Shown: in pieces, positions 26,612-35,214 of the stretch | Layout of the letters: each line of letters opens with the position of its first letter | How positions within the stretch are numbered: position 1 is the stretch's first letter | Translations under genes and position numbers: made by a program | The notes under the pieces: model-generated | Seen by the model: only the letters and a program-made list of their open reading frames with translations | Told to the model about the DNA's origin: nothing | Databases searched by the model: none | From: Dokdonella_A sp044227025 | Lineage (GTDB): Bacteria; Pseudomonadota; Gammaproteobacteria; Xanthomonadales; Rhodanobacteraceae | Direction of reading: 5' to 3' | Length of the DNA: 64,000 nt | Assembly: GCF_044227025.1 (NCBI RefSeq) | Contig: NZ_JBGAFX010000006.1 | Coordinates: 1 to 64,000, forward strand

Positions 26612-27365
26612 GCGAAGGCAATGCTTCTTTTTTCTGCGAAGGCAATGCTTCTTTCGTGGATGCGGGGCGCTGTCGCAAGGTTCCGCTCGCCTCGGCGGCG
26701 AGCGGGTTCCTTTTCTTTGCATGCCCAAAGAAAAGTAACCAAAAGAAAGGGCACCCTGGCGTCCCGGTCGCCGGACATCCTGTCCGTCGACTGCGCGAGC
26801 GGGTTACGGGGTTCGTTGACGGCACATCCTGTGCCGACAACGAACGCGCGTGCATCCGTGCACGCGCCCCTTCGGGCTTTCTCCTCCACCCGCTCGCCGG
26901 GACGCAAAGGGAACCCGGGTAGAGCGCAAGCACGCGCGCTCCTGCGCGCGCAGCGGGGCGCACCCCTGCAAGATTGCCGCGCTTGCTCTTGCTTTGCTGT
27001 GCTCCCGCTCCCCGGGTCCCTTCAGCGCCGGCGGGCGGCGGACGAAAAGGCCCGCAGGGTGGGCGCGATGGATCGCGCCCATTGCGCCGTCAGTGCAGGG
27101 ATGCACTGTCGGCGCAACCCGGCCGACGTTCGCGAACCCGCGGGGCTTCTTCCCGCGGGCGGCGCTGTGGGGTGTCCTTCTCTTTGGTGACTTTCTCTTG
27201 GACAAGCACTGCGCCGTAGGAGCGGCGCGAACAGCAAAGCTGGCCCGAAGGGCGGAGGGCAGGATGCCCGGAGTCACAGAAAGTTACCCGCTCGCCGCCG
27301 AGGCGAGCGGAATCCTTGCGAAAGCGCCTGGTGTGCGCGAAGGAAGCATTGCCCGCTTCGCCTAA
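26612..27365. repeat. Non-coding inverted-repeat element of about 0.75 kb
   Basis: Fills the 0.9-kb gap between the PstS-like and protease genes. The ends are long imperfect inverted repeats. The left arm runs from GCGAAGGCAATGCTTCTTT through GCTCGCCTCGGCGGCGAGCG near 26674-26708; the right arm repeats it in reverse near 27287-27365. A second inner pair is seen (left CAAAGAAAAGTAACCAAAAG, right CTTTGGTGACTTTCTCTTGG). The left end also carries a tandem 19-bp duplication. Frames inside are Arg/Pro-rich and not gene-like. It resembles large intergenic repeats known in xanthomonad genomes. No transposase. Confidence 0.65.
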
Positions 27366-27431
27366 GGAACAATCCACCCAGTACGACCGCGCAGCGCGCC
27401 GAACACCCGCGCGCCGCGCACCAAATCAAAC

Positions 27432-28841
27432 CTATTGCAGCAGGAGGTAATACGCCTCGTCGCCGCGCAACAGCGTCAGCATCATCTGGCGCGGATGACT
27501 CGCCGCGAGACGCGAGAAGTCGCTCGTGCCCTGCAGGTCGCGCCGGTTCAGCGCGACGACGAGATCGCCGCTGCGCAGGCCCGCCGCATACGCGCGGCTG
27601 CCCTCGGCGATGCGGCTCACGCTGACGCCGCCGATACCCTGGCGGCGCAGGTTGTCGGCGATCTCGCTGAAGGTGACGCCGGCAAGGCGCGGGTCGAGTG
27701 CGTCGCCCTTGAGCGTCTCCAGTTCGCTCACCTTCAGCGCGGTGCTCACCGTCAATGGCCTGCCGTCGCGCTGCACGCCGACCTCGACCGCTGCGCCCGG
27801 AGCGGTGAGTCCTTCGATGTTGTGCAGGTCCTGCTCGCCGGCAACCGCCTTGCCGTTGAGCGAGGTGATGACGTCGCCGGGCTTGATGCCCGCCGTTTCC
27901 GCCGGCGAGTTGGCGCGCACGCGCGTGACGACCGCGCCGTGCGCATTGTCGAGCGCGAGCACGCGCGCGAGCTCGGGCGTGACGTCCTGCGCCTCGACGC
28001 CGAGCACGCCGCGCTTGACCGCGCCGGTGCTGACCAGCTGGCGCATCACGTCGGCGGCGAGGTTCGACGGGATCGCGAAGCCGATGCCGACGCTGCCGCC
28101 CGAGGGCGAATAGATCATCGAGTTGATGCCGACCAGTTCGCCGCGCAGGTTGACCAGCGGGCCGCCGGAATTGCCCGGGTTGATCGAGGCATCGGTCTGG
28201 ATGAAGTTCTGGAAGCCCGAGCCGCGCAGGCCGCTGCGGCCGAGGCCCGACACGATGCCGGTGCTTGCGCTCTGGCCGATGCCGAACGGATCGCCGACCG
28301 CGACCACGAAGTCGCCCATGCGCAACTTCGCCGAATCGGCGACCGCCAGCGCGACCAGCTTCTCGGCCGGGATCTGCAGCACCGCGAGGTCCGTGTCCGG
28401 ATCGGTGCCGAGCACCTTCGCCTTGACCGTGCGCCCGTCCGCGAGCGTCACCGAGATGTCGTCGGCGCCGTCGACGACATGGTTGTTGGTCAGCACGTAC
28501 CCCTTGCCTGCATCGACCACCACGCCGGAGCCGAGCGACTGCTGCACGCGCTCGCGCGGCATGTTCGGCACGCCGAAGAAGCGCCGGAAGATCGGGTCGT
28601 CGAAGTACGGATTGCGCACCGCGACGTGCGTCTTCGAGGCGATGTTGACCACCGCCGGCGTGACCTTCTCGAGCATCGGCGCGAGCGAAGGCAGCGGCTG
28701 GCCGTCGACCGCCGGTGGCAGCGCGGCGCTGGCAGGCTTGCCGCCACCGCTGCCGAGGGTGCCGAGTGCGAGGCCGACCAGCAGCGGCAGGGCAACGAGC
28801 GCGAGCGAGCGGTACAGGCGATGGCGCGTGGATTCGGGCAT
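27432..28841 (-). CDS. DegP/DegQ/MucD-type periplasmic serine protease
   Basis: A 469-residue HtrA (S1C) protease. It has an N-terminal signal or anchor (SLALVALPLLVGLALGTLG), then a trypsin-like domain with His in TNNHVVDGAD, Asp in DPDTDLAVLQI and Ser in NPGNSGGPLVN. Two PDZ domains follow (RGVLGVEAQDVTPELARVL with AGIKPGDVITSLNGK; LAGVTFSEIADNLRRQ with AGLRSGDLVVALNRR). HtrA proteins degrade or refold damaged envelope proteins; the length fits MucD/DegQ. An AAGGA ribosome site precedes the ATG at 28841. Divergent from nrdJa across a 473-bp spacer. Confidence 0.93.
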   Translation of the reverse strand: MPESTRHRLYRSLALVALPLLVGLALGTLGSGGGKPASAALPPAVDGQPLPSLAPMLEKVTPAVVNIASKTHVAVRNPYFDDPIFRRFFGVPNMPRERVQQSLGSGVVVDAGKGYVLTNNHVVDGADDISVTLADGRTVKAKVLGTDPDTDLAVLQIPAEKLVALAVADSAKLRMGDFVVAVGDPFGIGQSASTGIVSGLGRSGLRGSGFQNFIQTDASINPGNSGGPLVNLRGELVGINSMIYSPSGGSVGIGFAIPSNLAADVMRQLVSTGAVKRGVLGVEAQDVTPELARVLALDNAHGAVVTRVRANSPAETAGIKPGDVITSLNGKAVAGEQDLHNIEGLTAPGAAVEVGVQRDGRPLTVSTALKVSELETLKGDALDPRLAGVTFSEIADNLRRQGIGGVSVSRIAEGSRAYAAGLRSGDLVVALNRRDLQGTSDFSRLAASHPRQMMLTLLRGDEAYYLLLQ

Positions 28842-29148
28842 GGCAACGTCCTTGGTCGAAAAACGGGTTGGCGGACAGCGGTGCTTGCAAGTCGGCGCAC
28901 GGTTCGCGGAGCGCGCGGCTGAATGACCGGTTCCATCGCCGTGCGGCGTTCCTCCTGAGGCGGAGCGCCGATGCGACGGATGGGCAAAGCATCGCTCAGA
29001 CAACGCAGATCCGCTCCGGTTTCCACGGTTTCAAGCGCCGCTGTGGTTCGAGCGGGGCTTTGTTCAGCCTGCGCGCCGCTGCACATCCGCAGGCCGGCAG
29101 CAACGCTTTACAAGCCCGGTCGAGCGGCGTAGCTTTGGCCGCCGGCGT

Positions 29149-29196
29149 CACAAGATATTGTGGTCGTCGCGTCGTGCCCTACCCATAGATTGTGCC
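29149..29196 (+). promoter_or_regulatory. Pair of NrdR-box-like operators upstream of nrdJa
   Basis: Two related sites lie in the 473-bp spacer: CACAAGATATTGTGGT (29149-29164, a palindrome of CACAA/TTGTG) and ACCCATAGATTGTGCC (29181-29196). Their TTGTG ends are 32 bp apart, three helical turns. NrdR, the ATP/dATP-sensing repressor of ribonucleotide reductase genes, binds such pairs of 16-bp AT-centred boxes at whole-turn spacing. They lie 119-166 bp before the nrdJa ATG. The rest of the spacer shows no gene or cobalamin riboswitch. Confidence 0.6.
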
Positions 29197-29314
29197 GAGT
29201 GTGACGCCGGCATGACGGGGAAAAGGCCTGCAAGACCGCTCTGGGGAGGGCGGAATGGAATGCGCTTCGGGTCCAGGGGCCCGGTGTGAGAGAGACTGGG
29301 AGAACAGGAACAAG

Positions 29315-31462
29315 ATGAGCACGGTGCGCCTTGAACAACTCGCGCGCGGCGCGGTGGAGATTCCACTGCAGCCGGCGTCCTACGACATCTGGGACAAGAA
29401 ATACCGCCTGAAATCCAAGCAGGGCGAACCGGTCGACAAGGACATCGACCACAGCTACCAGCGCATCGCCAGGGCGCTCGCCGAGGTCGAGGCGACCCCC
29501 GAGAAGAAGGCGTACTGGTACGAACGCTTCCTGTGGGCGCTGCGCCGCGGCGCGATCCCGGCCGGGCGCATCACGTCCAATGCCGGCGCGCAGGAGCACA
29601 AGCCGAAGACCTCGACGATCAACTGCACGGTCTCCGGCACCATCGACGACTCGATGGACAACATCCTCGACAAGGTGCACGAGGCCGGCCTCACGCTGAA
29701 GGCGGGTTGCGGCATCGGCTACGAATTCTCGACGCTGCGCCCGCGCGGCGCGTACGTCTCGGGTGCGGGCGCGTACACGTCCGGCCCGCTGTCGTTCATG
29801 GATATCTACGACAAGATGTGTTTCACGGTTTCGTCCGCAGGCGGCAGACGCGGCGCGCAGATGGGAACCTTCGATGTCTCGCATCCGGATGTACGCGAGT
29901 TCATCAAGGCCAAACGCGAAGACGGCCGCCTGCGGCAATTCAACCTGTCGCTGCTGATCACCGACGGCTTCATGGAAGCGGTCGAGCACGACGCCGACTG
30001 GCCGCTGGTGTTCCCGATCCACGTCAAGGAACAGGGCGAGATCGACCTCGCCGATGCGGCCAGGGTGGTCTGGCGCGAGTGGCCGACGCACAAGAACTAC
30101 GTCACGCGTGACGACGGCCTGGTCGCCTGCAAGATCTACGGCCACCTGCGCGCGCGCCACCTGTGGGACATGATCATGGTCTCGACGTACGACTACGCCG
30201 AGCCGGGCTTCATCCTGATCGACCGCGTCAACGAGATGAACAACAACTGGTGGTGCGAGCACATCCGCGCGACCAACCCGTGCGGCGAACAGCCGCTGCC
30301 CCCGTACGGCTCGTGCCTGCTCGGCTCGGTCAACCTCACCACGTTCGTGCGCGACCCGTTCGGCCCGAACGCGCGCTTCGACATGGAGGAGTACAAGGAG
30401 GTCGTGCGCGTGTTCACGCGCATGCTCGACAACGTGGTCGAGATCAACGGCCTGCCGCTCGCGCAGCAGCGCGCCGAGATCATGAACAAGCGCCGCCACG
30501 GCATGGGCTTCCTCGGCCTCGGCAGCACCCTGACGATGCTCAAGAAGCGCTACGGCACGCCGGAAGCCTGCGCGTTCACCGAGGACGTCAGCCGCGAGAT
30601 GGCGCTGGCCGGCTGGGAAGTCGCCGCCTCGCTGGCGAAGGAAAAGGGCGCCGCGCCGATCCTGCTGGAGGACTTCACCGTCACCGGCGAGATGCTGCGC
30701 AAGCGCCCGGAAATGGTCGCCGACGGCTGGACGGTCGGCGCGAAGATCCCCGGCCGCGTGCTGCACGCGAAGTACAGCCGCTACATGCAGCGCGTCGCTG
30801 AAGTCGCGCCGCAGCTCGTCGCCGACCTCGCCGAGCACGGCGCGCGCTTCACCCACCACAGCTCGATCGCGCCGACCGGCACGATCAGCCTGTCGCTCGC
30901 CAACAACGCCAGCAACGGCATCGAGCCGTCGTTCGCCCACCACTACAGCCGCAACGTGATCCGCGAGGGCAAGAAGTCCAAGGAAAAGGTCGAGGTGTTC
31001 AGCTACGAACTGCTCGCCTACCGCGAACTCATCAACGGCAAGGCGATGCCGTTCTCGCAGGAAGCCGACGAGAAGCTGCCGGACTACTTCGTGTCCGCCG
31101 ACGACATCAGCCCGGTCGAGCACGTCGACATCCAGGCCGCCGCGCAGAAATGGGTCGATTCGTCGATCTCCAAGACCGCCAACGTGCCCACCGCGTACCC
31201 CTACGAAGACTTCAAGGACATCTACCGCTACGCCCACAAGCAGGGCCTGAAGGGATGCACCACGTTCCGCTTCAACCCGGCGGCCTTCCAAGGAGTGCTG
31301 GTGAAGGAGCATGATCTCGCCAACACCACCTACCGCTTCGAACTCGAGGACGGTGAGGTGGTGGAGGTCAAGGGCAACGAAGAGATCGAGTACGATGGCG
31401 AAACGCACACCGCGGCCAACCTGTTCGACGCGCTGAAAGAAGGCTACTACGGCAAGTTCTGA
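29315..31462 (+). CDS. nrdJ: NrdJa: B12-dependent ribonucleotide reductase, catalytic subunit
   Basis: A 715-residue class II ribonucleoside-diphosphate reductase, which uses adenosylcobalamin to make deoxynucleotides with or without oxygen. Key parts: STINCTVSGTIDDSMDNIL (first active-site Cys), KAGCGIGYEFSTLRPRG, the catalytic NPCGEQPLPPYGSCLLGSVN (thiyl Cys and Glu), and APTGTISLSLANNASNGIEP. It ends in KGCTTFRFNPAAFQG and a short tail and lacks the long C-terminal region of single-chain NrdJ; that part is nrdJb at 32700. This split is known from Pseudomonas aeruginosa. The start ATG follows an AACAGGAACAAG leader. Putative NrdR boxes lie upstream. Confidence 0.95.
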   Translation: MSTVRLEQLARGAVEIPLQPASYDIWDKKYRLKSKQGEPVDKDIDHSYQRIARALAEVEATPEKKAYWYERFLWALRRGAIPAGRITSNAGAQEHKPKTSTINCTVSGTIDDSMDNILDKVHEAGLTLKAGCGIGYEFSTLRPRGAYVSGAGAYTSGPLSFMDIYDKMCFTVSSAGGRRGAQMGTFDVSHPDVREFIKAKREDGRLRQFNLSLLITDGFMEAVEHDADWPLVFPIHVKEQGEIDLADAARVVWREWPTHKNYVTRDDGLVACKIYGHLRARHLWDMIMVSTYDYAEPGFILIDRVNEMNNNWWCEHIRATNPCGEQPLPPYGSCLLGSVNLTTFVRDPFGPNARFDMEEYKEVVRVFTRMLDNVVEINGLPLAQQRAEIMNKRRHGMGFLGLGSTLTMLKKRYGTPEACAFTEDVSREMALAGWEVAASLAKEKGAAPILLEDFTVTGEMLRKRPEMVADGWTVGAKIPGRVLHAKYSRYMQRVAEVAPQLVADLAEHGARFTHHSSIAPTGTISLSLANNASNGIEPSFAHHYSRNVIREGKKSKEKVEVFSYELLAYRELINGKAMPFSQEADEKLPDYFVSADDISPVEHVDIQAAAQKWVDSSISKTANVPTAYPYEDFKDIYRYAHKQGLKGCTTFRFNPAAFQGVLVKEHDLANTTYRFELEDGEVVEVKGNEEIEYDGETHTAANLFDALKEGYYGKF

Positions 31463-31582
31463 TCCGCGCGCGGACGACGCCCCTGAATGCATGGGCAGCG
31501 GCCCGCAGGCGTTGCGTACCTCGTGTCTCGTGATTCACGTCATCCATCAGGTTCACAGAAACTTGGAGAGGGGATACCTGTC

Positions 31583-32128
31583 ATGCATAGCGAAGGTGGT
31601 TCGTTCGATGGTCTGAAGGAAGGCGCGTCGCAGATCGGCAGCTCCATTGCCGACGCCGCGAGCGCCGTTGCAAGTTCGGTCAGCAATGCCGCGTCCGACG
31701 CCAAGGCGGCGGTCGAGAACACCGCGAAGAAAGTCGCGGGCAAGGCGGCCAAGGCACGCAAGCAGGCCGCACGCAAGGTGAAGGCGGTCGTCGCGAAGGC
31801 GAAGGCTGCCGTCGGCGCCAAGCCGGCCGCACCGGCCAAGGCCGCCAAGAAGGCGGCGAAGAAGGCCGCCAAGAAAGTCGCGAAGAAGGCCAAGCCGGTG
31901 AAGAAGGCAGCCAAGAAGGCGGCGAAGAAAGTCGCGAAGAAGGCCGCTGGCGCCCGCAAGGCCGTCAAGAAGGCGGTCAAGAAGGTCGCGAAGAAGGTCG
32001 CACGCAAGGCACCGGCCCGGAAGGGCGCCAAGAAGGCGGCCAAGAAAGTCGTGCGTCGCGCCGCGAAGAAGGCACCGGCGAAGAAGGCTCCACGCAAGGC
32101 CGCCAGGAAGGCCGCGCGTCGCCGCTAG
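31583..32128 (+). CDS. Histone H1-like Lys/Ala-rich protein (AlgP-like)
   Basis: A 181-residue protein. Residues 1-45 form an acidic, Ser/Ala-rich helical segment (FDGLKEGASQIGSSIADAAS). The rest is repeats of AAKKxAKKVAKKA type, strongly basic, as in AlgP/Hc1 and eukaryotic H1 tails. Such proteins bind DNA non-specifically and compact or regulate the chromosome. A GAGAGGGGAT ribosome site precedes the ATG. It lies between the two halves of the class II ribonucleotide reductase. Low-complexity DNA here may vary in repeat number between strains. Confidence 0.8.
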   Translation: MHSEGGSFDGLKEGASQIGSSIADAASAVASSVSNAASDAKAAVENTAKKVAGKAAKARKQAARKVKAVVAKAKAAVGAKPAAPAKAAKKAAKKAAKKVAKKAKPVKKAAKKAAKKVAKKAAGARKAVKKAVKKVAKKVARKAPARKGAKKAAKKVVRRAAKKAPAKKAPRKAARKAARRR

Positions 32129-32218
32129 ATCGGGCAACCGATCCGGCACCACCCTCGGCCGGCCCGCGGCGGCCGGCCGAAGGTGAAGAAGTCCACCGCG
32201 CCGCCGAGGACTCAGCGA

Positions 32219-32605
32219 ATGGCCACCCGCAAGCGCACCACGATGTACAGCACCGGCGGCAAGAAGCTCTACGCCGTGCGCAACGCCGACGGTACGTTCA
32301 ACGACATCCAGAGCTATGCCCGCGCGCACCGCATGGACATGCAGCGCACGAGTGCCGACGAGGTCGCTGCCGCCGCGAAGAAGAAGGCACCGGCGAAGAA
32401 GAAAGCCGCAAAGAAGGTCGCGAAGAAGAAAGTCGCGAAGAAGGCGGTGAGGAAGGTCGCGAAGAAAGCCGTGCGCAAGGTCGCCACGAAGAAGGCGGTG
32501 CGCAAGGTCGCGAAGAAGGCCGCCGCCCGCAAGGCGCCGGCGAAGAGGAAACCCGCCCGCAAGGCGGCGAAGAAGAAGGCCGTGCGCAAAAGCACGCGCC
32601 GCTGA
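32219..32605 (+). CDS. Second H1-like basic protein with small N-terminal domain
   Basis: A 128-residue protein. The N-terminal 45 residues are a non-repetitive module, TTMYSTGGKKLYAVRNADGT followed by FNDIQSYARAHRMDMQRTS. Then comes a Lys/Ala/Arg tail of KKVAKKAVRKVA repeats, about 75 residues. The module resembles a small conserved domain found ahead of H1-like tails in related genomes; I know no function for it. I chose the ATG at 32219, preceded by GAGGAC. A GTG at 32183 in the same frame is an alternative that adds 12 residues. Probably DNA binding. Confidence 0.7.
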   Translation: MATRKRTTMYSTGGKKLYAVRNADGTFNDIQSYARAHRMDMQRTSADEVAAAAKKKAPAKKKAAKKVAKKKVAKKAVRKVAKKAVRKVATKKAVRKVAKKAAARKAPAKRKPARKAAKKKAVRKSTRR

Positions 32606-32699
32606 ACCCCGTGCAGGCGCCGCCGCGGCGAACGCGCGGCGCCCTGCACCACCGGCCCCGGCCGGTACATCCGACACGCAACGCAATTCCTGGAAGACC

Positions 32700-33494
32700 A
32701 TGAAGATCAGCAAGAAGATCAAGGGCTACGCCGTCGTCAAGCCCGAAGAAACCGCCAAGATCGTGCCCGCCGCCGAAGCGCCCGAAAGCGCACCGAGCGT
32801 GCCGATGGCCGAAATCATCCAGATGCACGAGAAGGTCGAGCGCCCCGACTCGCTGATCGGCGCCACCTACAAGATCAAGTCGCCGCTGTTCGAGCACTCG
32901 CTGTACGTGACCATCAACGACATCGTGCTCAACCAGGGCACCGAATACGAAATGCGCCGCCCGTTCGAGATCTTCATCAACTCGAAGAACATGGAGCATT
33001 TCCAGTGGATCGTCGCGCTCACGCGCATCATGTCCGCCGTGTTCCGCAAGGGCGGCGACGTGACGTTCCTGGTGGAGGAGCTGAAGGCGGTCTTCGACCC
33101 GCGCGGCGGCTACTTCAAGGCCGGCGGCGTCTACATGCCGAGCATCGTCGCCGAGCTCGGCTACGTCATCGAGACCCACCTCAAGATGATCGGCCTGCTG
33201 CACGACCCCGAACTCGACGAGCACCAGAAGAAGCTCATCGCCGAGAAGCGCGCCGCGTACGACGCACGCGCAAAAAAAAAGTCTGATCGAAACGCCCTGA
33301 GCGTCGAACCCGCCGGCAACGGCGGCTTCAACACCTCCGTCGCCGGTGCCGGCGCGGAATCCTCCGCCAAGGGCACCGAAGCCAGCGCCTTCCCGCCCGG
33401 CGCCACGATGTGCCACAAGTGCAACACCTCGGCCGTGATCATCATGGACGGGTGTGCGACGTGTCTGAATTGTGGGTATTCGAAGTGCGGGTGA
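32700..33494 (+). CDS. NrdJb: C-terminal subunit of split class II ribonucleotide reductase
   Basis: A 264-residue protein matching the detached C-terminal part of NrdJ. Residues of about 40-175 form the TSCPD-type domain (ERPDSLIGATYKIKSPLFEH, YVTINDIVLNQGTEYEMRRP, IFINSKNMEHFQWIVALTRI). A disordered linker and a C-terminal zinc-ribbon-like redox tail follow (CHKCNTSAVIIMDGCATCLN, CGYSKC), where paired cysteines can re-reduce the active site. In Pseudomonas nrdJa and nrdJb are adjacent; here two H1-like genes lie between them. A GGAAGA ribosome site precedes the ATG. Confidence 0.88.
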   Translation: MKISKKIKGYAVVKPEETAKIVPAAEAPESAPSVPMAEIIQMHEKVERPDSLIGATYKIKSPLFEHSLYVTINDIVLNQGTEYEMRRPFEIFINSKNMEHFQWIVALTRIMSAVFRKGGDVTFLVEELKAVFDPRGGYFKAGGVYMPSIVAELGYVIETHLKMIGLLHDPELDEHQKKLIAEKRAAYDARAKKKSDRNALSVEPAGNGGFNTSVAGAGAESSAKGTEASAFPPGATMCHKCNTSAVIIMDGCATCLNCGYSKCG

Positions 33495-33567
33495 GTTACA
33501 ACGCGATCGCCAGCTTCGTGGTGGACGACGACATTAGGACGTCATAGCGCAACTTGCAGGGGGCTGC

Positions 33568-34299
33568 ATGGAAGAGATTGTGGTTGCCTCACTGCCGCAG
33601 TATCTCGACGCAGTCTTTGGGATAACGCCCGCGAGCTCGGGCGCATTCTTTCGTGGCGTCAAGGATGCAGACAATCATCGACTCATCTCAAAAGCCGGGC
33701 GACTATTCCTAAGCCAATACCAGCCTAACGGATGGTCATGGGCCAAATATTGGCCAAACGTTGCCGCGAAGATGCAGCAGTTCGCCGATAAGCTCGCCAG
33801 CTTTCCAGACCACGATCCTACCGATGTGTACGAAACATGGGCGCTTGCACAACACTATGGATTTCCAACGTGTTTCATGGACTGGACACTGAATCCATTG
33901 GTTGCGCTCTTCTTTGCCATTGATGAAAGAGGTGAATCTAGACCGTTAGCCCAACGAGGTGACGCAGCTGTCTATTGCTGTGATGACCCTGGCATCAGGA
34001 TCTTTCGCCCAAAATCCTCGAACCCTCCCGACCTTCAAGCTACTGACGAGATTTTTTGCTATGCGCCTCGTCATATCTCAAAGCGTATAACAGCGCAGGC
34101 GGGGATCTTCACCTACCATCCGAAAGGTGAGGTTGAGTTCGCGCCTAAGAAACCACTAACTCGCTTTCGTATTCCAAACGCCAATCGACGAGAAATTCTC
34201 GTGGAGTTGAGCAAGTGTGGAGTCGACGACCATTTCATATATCAAGATCTCGACGGCCTCGGCTCGACTTTGTTCTATGTGCTCGGTGGGTTGGGCTAG
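33568..34299 (+). CDS. FRG-domain protein, probable defence gene
   Basis: A 243-residue FRG-domain protein, named for the FFRG motif here at residues 27-30. The family core is WALAQHYGFPTCFMDWTLNP (about 91-110) followed by LVALFFAI, then AAVYCC. FRG proteins are frequent in anti-phage islands, often as effector or toxin parts, but their biochemistry is poorly known. The gene is clearly richer in A and T than its neighbours and uses different codons, a sign of transfer. An AGGGGGC ribosome site precedes the ATG. It converges with the HEPN-like gene and belongs to the islet with Shedu. Confidence 0.8.
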   Translation: MEEIVVASLPQYLDAVFGITPASSGAFFRGVKDADNHRLISKAGRLFLSQYQPNGWSWAKYWPNVAAKMQQFADKLASFPDHDPTDVYETWALAQHYGFPTCFMDWTLNPLVALFFAIDERGESRPLAQRGDAAVYCCDDPGIRIFRPKSSNPPDLQATDEIFCYAPRHISKRITAQAGIFTYHPKGEVEFAPKKPLTRFRIPNANRREILVELSKCGVDDHFIYQDLDGLGSTLFYVLGGLG

Positions 34300-34365
34300 T
34301 AGAAGCAGCGAACTCGGCGATATCCACGCGACATCTAGCCAAAAACAGTGGGGCAATCACGGCTA

Positions 34366-34388
34366 TTTTTGCTAGTTGCTAGCAAAAA
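34366..34388. repeat. Perfect 10-bp palindrome between convergent defence genes
   Basis: TTTTTGCTAG, spacer TTG, CTAGCAAAAA. It overlaps the last codons of the minus-strand gene. The T-run comes before and the A-run after the stem on both strands, the reverse of a terminator, so a binding or recombination site is as likely. Confidence 0.5.
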
Positions 34389-35127
34389 AACTGGGAGTCT
34401 CAACGAAGTAGGTGATCCTCATATCTTCTGGCGACAAGGCCCTAAACTCGATCACGTCCTCCGAAAGCGTTCCGAGCGTGAAGCGTTCAACTAAGAGTTC
34501 GACCAAGGCTTTCAGGACGGTGTTGAGGAGACGGTGAATCCGTGTGGATTCATCCTCTAGCCTCGTCATCGCCCTCTGAAAATCTAGAGGATTTATCGCG
34601 TGCAGCATCGCGCCATTTGAGAACACATCGGCGAAGCGGAAATAGTCATTCAAGCCATTGTGGCCAAAATAAATGTCCAGAGCTTCTTTATTCTCAATGG
34701 AGACGTATGCTCCACTTACCAGCGCTCGGTCATAGTGAAAACTGTTCTTGTCGCGTACATCCGCCAAGACGCTCTTCTTCCCGAAATATTTCTTCAGTTC
34801 TTTAAGAGCCGCCATCGCTTCCTGAGGGATCAACGCATCGTACGTCTGCCCAAGCCGCGTCCTGAAGTAGCACGCGGTGAGCATGTTCCAACTCTCAAAG
34901 ATCTTTCCAATTACCACCTTGACGAGCGTAAAAAACATCGAGTCTCTTCCAGCTAGCTCCGCATCCGTGTTTCCGGTATCCGTGTGCGTAGTCCAATGAA
35001 GTACTTTTACGACAGTCGTAAGCTCGTTCCACGAGTGCGCCGCCATTATTAGAAGTAGTCGCTCATCCTCAGGCATTTGATCAAGCCTCTCTCGACTGAT
35101 GGCAATTTTTCGCAGTTTCATGAGCAC
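34372..35127 (-). CDS. Uncharacterised helical protein, HEPN-like motif
   Basis: A 251-residue, mostly alpha-helical protein without signal or membrane segment. It has one R-x5-H motif, R125 to H131 (LADVRDKNSFHYD), at the end of a helix-rich region, which fits the R-x4-6-H RNase motif of HEPN domains; similar RNKxxFHYD stretches occur in proteins of unknown role. Codon use is AT-richer than the genome average, like its FRG neighbour. The first ATG is at 35127, with a second possible two codons later. It is divergent from Shedu (87 bp) and convergent with FRG. I infer a defence role from location; nuclease activity is unproven. Confidence 0.55.
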   Translation of the reverse strand: MLMKLRKIAISRERLDQMPEDERLLLIMAAHSWNELTTVVKVLHWTTHTDTGNTDAELAGRDSMFFTLVKVVIGKIFESWNMLTACYFRTRLGQTYDALIPQEAMAALKELKKYFGKKSVLADVRDKNSFHYDRALVSGAYVSIENKEALDIYFGHNGLNDYFRFADVFSNGAMLHAINPLDFQRAMTRLEDESTRIHRLLNTVLKALVELLVERFTLGTLSEDVIEFRALSPEDMRITYFVETPSFFASN

Positions 35128-35214
35128 CTACCTTCGGAGTATGGAAGGGCCACCGGCCGAACTTCTTCTGTGACAGACTGACCATGCTTCCGCATCGATC
35201 GCGCAGAGCTCACC

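Noticed and set aside
26558..27365. Protein-coding frames in the 26.6-27.4-kb element
   Set aside because: Frames are Arg/Pro/Ser-rich in all directions and follow the inverted repeats, not a protein family.
28842..29314. Cobalamin riboswitch before nrdJa
   Set aside because: B12 dependence makes it plausible, but I found no B12-box-like conserved core; NrdR-type boxes fit better.
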